Below are positions 1 through 4,864 of a stretch of DNA of 5,237 nt, piece after piece. The stretch spans positions 1 to 5,237 of the forward strand of contig JAVEEH010000197.1 in the NCBI GenBank assembly GCA_030840545.1, given 5' to 3'. The notes beneath the pieces were generated by a model. The model was not told the DNA's origin. It did no database searches and saw only the letters and a list, made by a program, of their open reading frames with translations. Position numbers and translations under genes: made by a program. How positions within the stretch are numbered: position 1 is the stretch's first letter; the number at the start of each line of letters is the position of its first letter. The DNA comes from Frankiaceae bacterium. Lineage in GTDB: Bacteria; Actinomycetota; Actinomycetes; JAFAQI01.

Positions 1-59
1 CCGACGTCACCCCGACCCACCCGACCGACGTCGTGGCGACCGGAACAGCGCTGGCCTGA
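1..59 (+). CDS. C-terminal tail of an upstream gene (partial, possible)
   Basis: An open plus-strand frame runs in from the left edge and ends at TGA 57-59. Its last 18 residues, read from base 3, begin DVTPTHPTD and end TGTALA. There is no stop in this stretch and codon third positions are mostly G or C, as in the confirmed genes here. The following gene starts 23 bases later on the same strand. The fragment is too short to assign a family, and such a short open frame can occur by chance in DNA this GC-rich, so coding is plausible rather than proven. Confidence 0.4.
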   Translation, partial: DVTPTHPTDVVATGTALA

Positions 60-69
60 GGCCGCCGCA

Positions 70-75
70 TACCCT
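70..75 (+). promoter_or_regulatory. Candidate -10 box of a leaderless promoter for the SDR gene
   Basis: The hexamer TACCCT fits the actinobacterial -10 pattern TANNNT and ends seven bases before the ATG at 83. This would place transcription start at or next to the start codon. No purine-rich Shine-Dalgarno lies between 60 and 82, which fits a leaderless mRNA. No convincing -35 box is visible. The call rests on position and a short match only. Confidence 0.35.
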
Positions 76-82
76 CGCGCCG

Positions 83-835
83 ATGGAACTGCGGGGCGCG
101 GTCGTGGTCGTGACCGGGGCAGGTCGCGGGATCGGCGCCGCAACGGCCCGGGCCCTCGCCGCTCGCGGCGCGCAGGTCGTCGTGACCGGACTCGACGAGG
201 CGGAGCTGAGCGAGACGGCCGCCTCGATCGGCGCCGTCCCGATCGTGGCGGATGTGCGCGACCCGGCCCACGCCGAACGCGTCCTTGCCGCGACCACGGC
301 TCGCTTCGGCCCGGTCGACGTCGTCGTGGCCAATGCGGGCATCGGCCATGCCGGCACCTTCGCGGAGATGCCGCCCGAGCGGATCGACGACGTCATCGCC
401 GTCAACGTCCGCGGGCCCATGTTGCTCGTCCGGGCCGCACTGCCTCCGATGCTGCAACGACGCAGCGGTGCACTCGTCTTCATCTCCTCGGTCGCCGGCA
501 CGCTGCACGTCCCCCGCGAGGCCGTCTACTCAGCCAGCAAAGCTGCGGTCGAGGGGTTCGCCGAGACACTGCGCGAGGAGCTGCGCGGCTCCGGGGTGAC
601 GGTGACGACGATCGTGCCCGCGGTGGTCGCCACGCAGTTCTTCGACGATCGGGGTGAGCCCTACCGCCGCCGCTTCCCCCGCCCCGTCCCGGCCGAACGC
701 ATCGCCACAGCAGTCGCGCGCGCGATTGAACGCGACAGCCCTCGCGTCGTCGTACCGCCGTGGTTCAAGCTCCCGCTCCGCATCCACGACACGATGCCGC
801 GCCTCTACAAAGCCCTAGCCCGCCGCTTCAGCTGA
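83..835 (+). CDS. Classical SDR family NAD(P)-dependent oxidoreductase
   Basis: This 250-residue cytoplasmic enzyme is the usual length for a classical short-chain dehydrogenase/reductase, a Rossmann-fold family that moves hydride between NAD(P)H and an alcohol or carbonyl substrate. The nucleotide-binding motif TGAGRGIG is at residues 11-18, the adenine-site Asp at 57 and NAG at 84-86. The catalytic tetrad is complete: Asn108, Ser136, Tyr149 and Lys153 (YSASK). Arg15 in the glycine motif hints at NADP(H), but the residues after the second strand do not settle the cofactor. The substrate loop around 185-205 and the basic end (LYKALARRFS) give no substrate. The ATG at 83 is chosen because the glycine motif lies close behind it; any later start would remove part of the fold. 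There is no ribosome binding site, so the mRNA may be leaderless. The family is certain and the specific reaction unknown. Confidence 0.93.
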   Translation: MELRGAVVVVTGAGRGIGAATARALAARGAQVVVTGLDEAELSETAASIGAVPIVADVRDPAHAERVLAATTARFGPVDVVVANAGIGHAGTFAEMPPERIDDVIAVNVRGPMLLVRAALPPMLQRRSGALVFISSVAGTLHVPREAVYSASKAAVEGFAETLREELRGSGVTVTTIVPAVVATQFFDDRGEPYRRRFPRPVPAERIATAVARAIERDSPRVVVPPWFKLPLRIHDTMPRLYKALARRFS

Positions 836-847
836 GCCATCGCTGTT

Positions 848-863
848 GAGTGCGACGCCACTC
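848..863. terminator. Weak hairpin downstream of the SDR stop
   Basis: GAGTG (848-852) and CACTC (859-863) form a five-base stem with a six-base loop, starting 13 bases after the SDR stop codon. There is no following T run, so this is not a canonical intrinsic terminator. It is reported as a possible hairpin between two convergent genes. Confidence 0.22.
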
Positions 864-926
864 GCGTTCTGAGCTCTGCACGAGGCGACCTGCGTCACAC
901 TGAACCACCGAATGACTGCCGCTCAA

Positions 927-942
927 CGGTTTTGAAAGACCG
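927..942. terminator. Weak hairpin downstream of the NlpC/P60 stop
   Basis: The segment beginning CGGTTT and ending GACCG can fold into a six-pair stem, including one G-T pair, with a TGAA loop. It lies 18 bases beyond the minus-strand stop codon at 960-962. The stretch 836-959 otherwise shows no gene. Lack of a T run keeps confidence low. Confidence 0.22.
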
Positions 943-959
943 CGCGCAGTTAAGCCGAA

Positions 960-2183
960 CTACCAGCCGACCTGGGCCGCCATCGCCGGGTCGACGCGAA
1001 CGACACCGGCCAGGTTGCTGAGCGGCACGGGCACATATTCGACGTAGGCGCCGGTGTGCGGAGCGACGAGCATCATGCCGCTGCCCGCGTAGATCGCGAC
1101 ATGGTCGATGTTGTTGACGTCGGTCGGGTCGTAGTGCCAGAAGAGCAGGTCACCCGGCCGCGCGTTGGAGTAGTCGACGTGCGGACCGGCGAACCACTGC
1201 TGCTGGGACACCCGCGGCATCCGGATGCCGGCAACGGCGAACGACCACTGCACGAGTCCGGAGCAGTCGAACGAGTCGGGGCCGGTGGCACCCCAGACGT
1301 AGGGCTTGCCGACGCGACTCGCAGCCGCGTGCAGCATCGTGTTGATCTGCACGCGGGTGAGGAATGAACCGGCGTCGCGGATGACGATGACGACGCGCAG
1401 CAGCGAGACGTGCGCGTGCGGCCCGGCAACGTCGCGCACTGCCTGGCGGACCGTCAGCGCATCGGCGTGCGGCGCACTGACCACGACACCGGTGCGGCGC
1501 TGCAGACCGAGCTCGGCGGCACGGTGGTCCGACATGACTGCGTCGACGCCGGCCATGCCGACGGATGCGAACGCTCCGAGGCGCATCGGCACGCGGTGAC
1601 GGGTGCGGACCGGCACGGTGGAGCCGAGCGGCAGCTGGGCCTGGTGACCCATGTCGAACGACGCGGTCAGCTCGCCCCGGGCGATGCTCTGCCACAGCGG
1701 TTGCGAGTGGGCGGTGAGCCGCGGCGTCCACGGGCGGAACCGTGCCGGGTCGACGCCGAGGACGAGCGCCCGGTGGCCATCAACGCTGACATGGCCGACC
1801 GCGACCGGCTGGGTGGCCTTCACGCCGGACGCGTGGCGAATGGCTCGGACCTGGCGGTGCGACAGCGGCTTGCGTGAGGTGACGAGCACCGTCGCCTCGA
1901 TGAGGTGCTTGGCCCGGGGCACCTGGGTCGACCCGGGCGTGACGTCACCGGACGACTGGCTGGCCGCGCCAGGAACCGGAGCCGCGGGTGCCGGCGGCGC
2001 GGGAAGAGCGAGCCGGGCCGAGGCGGCGACGGTGCGATGAGGTGCGCGCGCCGGATCGGTGGTGCCGAGCCGGACGGAGACGGCGCTGGCGCCGGTCGCC
2101 GCAGTCAGCACGGCCGCGACCGTGAACGCGAGCGGGGTCGCGGTGCGGATGCGAGGCGCGAGCGACGTCAGCCGATCAAGCAC
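960..2183 (-). CDS. NlpC/P60 cell-wall peptidase with FtsX/MacB-like N-terminal domain
   Basis: This 407-residue exported protein should cut peptide stems of peptidoglycan outside the membrane. Residues 1-16 are basic and about 17-37 form a hydrophobic export or anchor segment. About 40-90 is an Ala/Pro-rich linker. The C-terminal NlpC/P60 domain (about 275-400) has the catalytic Cys307 in FDCSG, His361 in DHVAIY and His376 in APHTG, plus the typical ARPGDLLFW at 341-349, so it looks active. Residues 91-270 resemble the extracytoplasmic domain of MacB/FtsX-type ABC permeases (for example VLGVDPARF at 141-149, then a Leu-rich GELTASFD region), but no permease helices follow. That assignment is by eye. 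The open frame extends upstream to 2342, and ATG codons occur there, one at 2210. I chose the GTG at 2183 because GAGAGGAG sits seven bases before it and the export signal follows directly. The gene lies downstream of udgX on the same strand. Confidence 0.88.
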   Translation of the reverse strand: MLDRLTSLAPRIRTATPLAFTVAAVLTAATGASAVSVRLGTTDPARAPHRTVAASARLALPAPPAPAAPVPGAASQSSGDVTPGSTQVPRAKHLIEATVLVTSRKPLSHRQVRAIRHASGVKATQPVAVGHVSVDGHRALVLGVDPARFRPWTPRLTAHSQPLWQSIARGELTASFDMGHQAQLPLGSTVPVRTRHRVPMRLGAFASVGMAGVDAVMSDHRAAELGLQRRTGVVVSAPHADALTVRQAVRDVAGPHAHVSLLRVVIVIRDAGSFLTRVQINTMLHAAASRVGKPYVWGATGPDSFDCSGLVQWSFAVAGIRMPRVSQQQWFAGPHVDYSNARPGDLLFWHYDPTDVNNIDHVAIYAGSGMMLVAPHTGAYVEYVPVPLSNLAGVVRVDPAMAAQVGW

Positions 2184-2357
2184 TGCGCCACTCCTCTCGT
2201 CCTGCCCCATCTGGTTCAACGAACGGCCCGGCGGCCGGTGACGGCCGGCGCGCAGGAACTCGCGACTCAGCCCTGGGTATGGGCCAATGTGTCGGTTGGC
2301 GCCACCTCGCGGTGAATGGTCTGGGTTTGTCCATGGTGCCATGACCGGCCGCCGGAG
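2184..2357 (-). promoter_or_regulatory. 174-base leader/intergenic region upstream of NlpC/P60, with hairpins
   Basis: This gap lies between the udgX stop and the NlpC/P60 start. It contains CGGCCG repeated at 2232-2237 and 2242-2247, which folds into a six-base stem with a four-base loop. A perfect palindrome TGGCGCCA is at 2297-2304. Two CCGG blocks just past the udgX stop (2345-2355) could form a short hairpin at the end of udgX. The gene's own promoter should be here, but I cannot point to convincing -35 and -10 boxes. The frame of the downstream gene is open across the gap, but nothing resembling a protein domain is encoded there. Confidence 0.4.
2191..2198 (-). promoter_or_regulatory. 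Strong ribosome binding site deciding the NlpC/P60 start
   Basis: On the minus strand GAGAGGAG precedes the GTG at 2183 with a seven-base spacer. It lies downstream of the competing in-frame ATG at 2210, so it could not serve that start. It therefore supports the shorter protein. Confidence 0.7.
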
Positions 2358-3023
2358 TCAGCCAGCGAGGGCCCCCGCGGCCACCTTCAGGTCGGCCACC
2401 AGGCCGGCGTAGGCGGCGTCCCGGTCGTCCGCCCGGAGCACCGCGGAAGGGTGGATCGTCGCCAGCGCGAACGCCGACGCGCTCACCCCGTCGTCCTCCC
2501 GCGCGAAGTCCTCCGCGTGCGCCGCAGCCGCCGGCCAGGGCAGGAGCACGCCGCGCGACTTCGTCACGCGGAAGGACGGTCCGAACAGTGCCTTGCCGGC
2601 AGTGGCTCCGAGCGCGATGACCACCTCCGGGTCGAGGAGGCGGAACTCCGCGACCAGCCATGGGCGGCAGGCACCCATCTCGTGGCTGTCCGGGGTGGCA
2701 TGGATGCGGCGCTGGCCGTTCGCCGAGGGGGTGAACTTGAAGTGCTTGACCGCGTTGGTCGTGTAGGTCTGCCCGGGGTCCAGCCCCGCATCGGCGACCG
2801 CCCGGTCCAGCAGCTTGCCGGCCGGTCCGACGAACGGCTCACCGCGCCGGTCCTCCACGTCGCCCGGCTGCTCGCCGACGAGAACCAGGCGAGCGCTCAC
2901 CGGCCCCTTGCTGAACACCGCCTGGGTGGCGTGCTCGTGCAGGTGACAGCCCCGACACCCGAGCGCAGCCGCCCGCAGCCCATCCAGGTCGGCGGCCGGC
3001 GGGACGAACTCTGCTGCCGACAC
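2358..3023 (-). CDS. udgX: UdgX-type uracil-DNA glycosylase (covalent uracil trap)
   Basis: This protein belongs to the uracil-DNA glycosylase superfamily, which removes uracil from DNA; characterised UdgX proteins instead remain covalently attached to the uracil site through a histidine. With the GTG start at 3023 it has 221 residues, close to mycobacterial UdgX as I recall it. Motif GEQPG is at 50-54, FVGPAGKLLDRA at about 64-75 and HPS at 191-193. The diagnostic R-loop RRIH ends at His108, the expected covalent nucleophile (His109 in M. smegmatis). Iron-sulfur ligands appear to be Cys23 and Cys26 (CRGC), Cys119 (ACRPW) and probably His94 where family 4 enzymes have Cys. An upstream in-frame GTG at 3086 would add 21 Ala/Arg/Gly-rich residues. 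I prefer 3023 because FVPPAADL then begins near the N-terminus as in homologues, and TACGGT sits seven bases upstream. The role is cytoplasmic DNA repair. Confidence 0.9.
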   Translation of the reverse strand: MSAAEFVPPAADLDGLRAAALGCRGCHLHEHATQAVFSKGPVSARLVLVGEQPGDVEDRRGEPFVGPAGKLLDRAVADAGLDPGQTYTTNAVKHFKFTPSANGQRRIHATPDSHEMGACRPWLVAEFRLLDPEVVIALGATAGKALFGPSFRVTKSRGVLLPWPAAAAHAEDFAREDDGVSASAFALATIHPSAVLRADDRDAAYAGLVADLKVAAGALAG

Positions 3024-3030
3024 ATCCGCG

Positions 3031-3036
3031 ACCGTA
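3031..3036 (-). promoter_or_regulatory. Candidate -10 box of a leaderless udgX promoter
   Basis: On the minus strand TACGGT fits TANNNT and ends exactly seven bases before the GTG at 3023. No Shine-Dalgarno precedes that GTG, so initiation on a leaderless mRNA is likely. No good -35 box is visible. If real, it excludes the longer protein starting at 3086. Confidence 0.4.
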
Positions 3037-3066
3037 CCCGCGCCCGCTGCCGGTCGAGCACGTCCC

Positions 3067-3096
3067 TTGCCCGCCCTCGGGACCACCGAGGATCAT
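3067..3096 (+). promoter_or_regulatory. Candidate promoter for copD-copC
   Basis: TTGCCC (3067-3072) and GATCAT (3091-3096) are spaced by 18 bases like -35 and -10 boxes. The -10 ends seven bases before the copD ATG. A weak GAGGA at 3088-3092 could alternatively be a ribosome site, with a rather long 11-base spacer. No palindromic copper-regulator operator (CsoR-type or CopY-type) is evident around it. Confidence 0.3.
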
Positions 3097-3103
3097 CGGC
3101 GCG

Positions 3104-4075
3104 ATGAGCGAGCTGCGCGCGACGCCCGGTGCGCTGCGGGTGCCCCCCGACGCCGCCGCCGCCGCGGCCGGCCTCGTCGTGGCCGCGCTGACCGCCGCGA
3201 GCCTGCTCCATCCGGAGCTGGGGCTCTACGTCACCCAGGCCGTCGGTCTGGTGACCGGGATCCTCGCGGCGGGGTTGGTCCTGTCCATGACGACGTCCGG
3301 CCCTCGACCCGCAGCGCCGTCCGCCACCTCGCTCGTCGCGACGCTGGCGAAGGTGGCGTTCGTCGCAGGCGTGTGCAGCCTCGGGTTCTCCGTGCTCACC
3401 GTCGCCGGGAACGGCCTGCGTGGGCTCAGCGACGGGCTGGCGCGTGACGTCGTGCTGCGCGGCGGCGACGGCCAGAGCGTCGCCGTGCGCTGTCTCGGTC
3501 TGGTCGCGGTGTCGTTGTCGGTCCGGACCCGCGCCGCCGGCCGCACCGCCCGGCTGTTCGCGGTCGCCGGTGCGGTCACCGTCGCCGGGTCGTTCCTGTT
3601 GGCCGGGCACACCCGCACCCACGGGCCTGCGGTCCTCGTCGTCCTCTGCGCGCTCGCCCACGTGCTGGCCGCGGCCGCATGGGTCGGCGGACTCGTCGCA
3701 CTTGCGCTGTCACTGCGCGCTGCGCACGGCGACCAGCAGGTCGCGGCGATGCTGCTGACGAGGTTCGCTCGGCTGATGAGCTTCGTCCTGACAACGCTGC
3801 TCGCCGGCGGTGTCGGACTCGCCGTCCTCTATCTGCCGGAGCCGGCAGCGCTGGTGCAGACGGCGTACGGGCAGGTCCTGCTGATCAAGCTCGCGCTGGT
3901 CGCCGGGCTGCTCGTGATCTCGAGCGCGAACCACTACCGGCTGGTTCCGCTGGCCGCCAGCGGGAAGGCGCGAGCCGTGCAGGTGCTGCGCACCAACATC
4001 GCCGTCGAGCAGATCGCCCTGATCACGGTGCTGCTCATCACCGCGGTGCTCATGCGACAGAGCCCGGGCGGCTGA
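3104..4075 (+). CDS. copD: CopD family copper-transport membrane protein
   Basis: This 323-residue polytopic membrane protein has about eight or nine hydrophobic segments (approximately 18-35, 43-62, 81-100, 127-141, 151-168, 176-204, 224-245, 258-274 and 298-316). The second half carries features of the CopD domain: GHTRTHGP at 168-175, AHVLAAAAWVGG at 185-196 with His186 and Trp193, and IKLALVAGLL at 261-270 followed by an Asn-His pair at 276-277. His169, His173 and His186 are candidate copper ligands within or beside the membrane. CopD proteins are thought to move copper across the inner membrane, supplied by CopC. copC follows after one base, which supports the assignment and implies a shared mRNA. 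The ATG at 3104 is favoured by the -10-like box seven bases before it. The direction of copper movement cannot be read from sequence. Confidence 0.85.
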   Translation: MSELRATPGALRVPPDAAAAAAGLVVAALTAASLLHPELGLYVTQAVGLVTGILAAGLVLSMTTSGPRPAAPSATSLVATLAKVAFVAGVCSLGFSVLTVAGNGLRGLSDGLARDVVLRGGDGQSVAVRCLGLVAVSLSVRTRAAGRTARLFAVAGAVTVAGSFLLAGHTRTHGPAVLVVLCALAHVLAAAAWVGGLVALALSLRAAHGDQQVAAMLLTRFARLMSFVLTTLLAGGVGLAVLYLPEPAALVQTAYGQVLLIKLALVAGLLVISSANHYRLVPLAASGKARAVQVLRTNIAVEQIALITVLLITAVLMRQSPGG

Positions 4076-4076
4076 G

Positions 4077-4712
4077 ATGCGCCGGCGAAGGGCGCTGCCG
4101 GCACGGCTGCGAGCGGCCGCGGTGGTCGTTGCGTCCCTCGGGGTGGTCCTCGCCACCCCCGGGCCGGCGCTCGCGCACGCCCGGCTGGTCACGGCTCTCC
4201 CGGCGCCGGGCTCGACCGTCCATGGCGCGCTGAGCCACGTGTCGCTCGGCTTCGACGAAGCGGTCACGCTGGTGCCGCGGTCAGTCTCCGTGACGACCGA
4301 CCTCGGGGTGCCGGTGGCCCTGGACGCGCCCGTCCTGCGCGGCGGCCGGACCGTCACTGTCGCCCTGCAGGACCGGCTCTCCGCCGGCCGCTACGTGCTC
4401 GCGTGGCGGGTCCGGTCCGACGACGGGCACATCGAGAGCAGCAGCTTCCCCTTCTCCGTCGCGGTCGCGACCGGCTCAGCCCCCGCCGACCGGAGCGCTG
4501 CGGCCGGTGCCCTGCCCGCGCCGGTTGGCCCCGGCGAGCCGGTGTGGCCGGTCCTGGTCGCGGCGGCGCTGGCGGTCGCGGCCGGGCTTGGTGCCGCTGT
4601 CGTCGTACGACGGGGCCTGCGTGCGGTCAGCGGGGGCGCGGAGCCCTACGGGGAGGCGCGGAACGGGCGCAGCGGTGGGTCATCTCGTCGTCACGGAGCG
4701 TCGCGGCTTTGA
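4077..4712 (+). CDS. copC: CopC domain copper-binding protein with C-terminal membrane anchor
   Basis: This 211-residue exported protein has an Arg-rich start, a hydrophobic signal (about 12-28) and a clear cleavage site after ALA at 31-33. Cleavage leaves His34 as the mature N-terminus, the classic first Cu(II) ligand of CopC. The CopC beta-sandwich covers about 34-131, with typical LPAPGSTV at 41-48 and the ligand loop SDDGHIE at 114-120, giving Asp116 and His118. There is no Met-rich Cu(I) site, so it should bind only Cu(II), tightly. A Pro/Ala linker (134-155) leads to a membrane helix at about 157-177 and a basic tail inside the cell. It would therefore be tethered outside the membrane beside CopD, passing copper to it. 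The ATG lies one base after the copD stop, without a good ribosome site, so translation is probably coupled. Gene order copD-copC is the reverse of the common one. Confidence 0.9.
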   Translation: MRRRRALPARLRAAAVVVASLGVVLATPGPALAHARLVTALPAPGSTVHGALSHVSLGFDEAVTLVPRSVSVTTDLGVPVALDAPVLRGGRTVTVALQDRLSAGRYVLAWRVRSDDGHIESSSFPFSVAVATGSAPADRSAAAGALPAPVGPGEPVWPVLVAAALAVAAGLGAAVVVRRGLRAVSGGAEPYGEARNGRSGGSSRRHGASRL

Positions 4713-4864
4713 GCGTGACACAAATTGGCGTCAAATATTTGGTGGCAAACACGCCTAAACCTCCCTTGCTAGCGCCATAACAGTGCCGTTGCATGGAGGT
4801 AACGGGCAACAACCCAGCTGCGCCCCGCGCCAGTCGACCCCGACTCCCCCCGAAGGACGTCGCA
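4713..4864 (+). promoter_or_regulatory. Intergenic control region with AT-rich palindromic island
   Basis: About 4714-4760 is far more AT-rich than the rest of the window. It contains a perfect palindrome CAAATATTTG (4732-4741), a second CAAAT eleven bases upstream (4721-4725), a TTTG-GTGG-CAAA inverted repeat (4738-4749), and GGCGT/ACGCC arms at 4727-4731 and 4751-4755. Such nested symmetry suggests an operator or promoter for the exported gene downstream, though no well-spaced -35/-10 pair stands out. Further on, CCGTT (4786-4790) and AACGG (4801-4805) can form a hairpin whose loop holds an ATG and GGAGG. No terminator for copC is obvious. Confidence 0.45.
4852..4857 (+). promoter_or_regulatory. 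Ribosome binding site of the right-edge exported gene
   Basis: GAAGGA stands seven bases before the ATG at 4865, near-ideal for a Shine-Dalgarno. It decides between this start and an in-frame ATG at 4793, which has no ribosome site. Confidence 0.7.

Noticed and set aside
7..501. Minus-strand open frame opposite the SDR gene
   Set aside because: It overlaps a fully supported SDR gene, is a low-complexity Ala/Arg/Ser/Thr product and has no motif; long antisense frames are expected at this GC content.
836..959. Small gene or tRNA in the convergent gap
   Set aside because: No cloverleaf, no T-loop consensus and no open frame with a plausible start were found; only two weak hairpins without T runs.
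2184..2342. N-terminal extension of the NlpC/P60 protein to 2342 or to ATG 2210
   Set aside because: The extra residues are Arg/Pro/Gly-rich without domain character, would bury the export signal, and the strong ribosome site at 2191-2198 lies downstream of both starts.
2184..2357. Cyclic-di-AMP (ydaO-type) riboswitch ahead of the NlpC/P60 gene
   Set aside because: This is the expected leader for some actinobacterial wall hydrolases, but the conserved core elements I know for that class are not present in the right order, and the space is short for the full fold.
2316..3107. Long plus-strand open frame opposite udgX
   Set aside because: The product is Arg-rich without domains, while the minus strand carries all UdgX motifs.
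2897..3661. Minus-strand open frame spanning udgX and copD
   Set aside because: It is Gly/Arg/Gln/Glu-rich and repetitive, overlaps two well-supported genes and has no recognisable fold.
4713..4864. Clear sigma-70-like promoter in the AT-rich island
   Set aside because: GTGACA at 4715 and TTGGCG at 4725 were considered as -35 boxes, but neither has a good -10 box at 16-19 bases, so no exact promoter is called.
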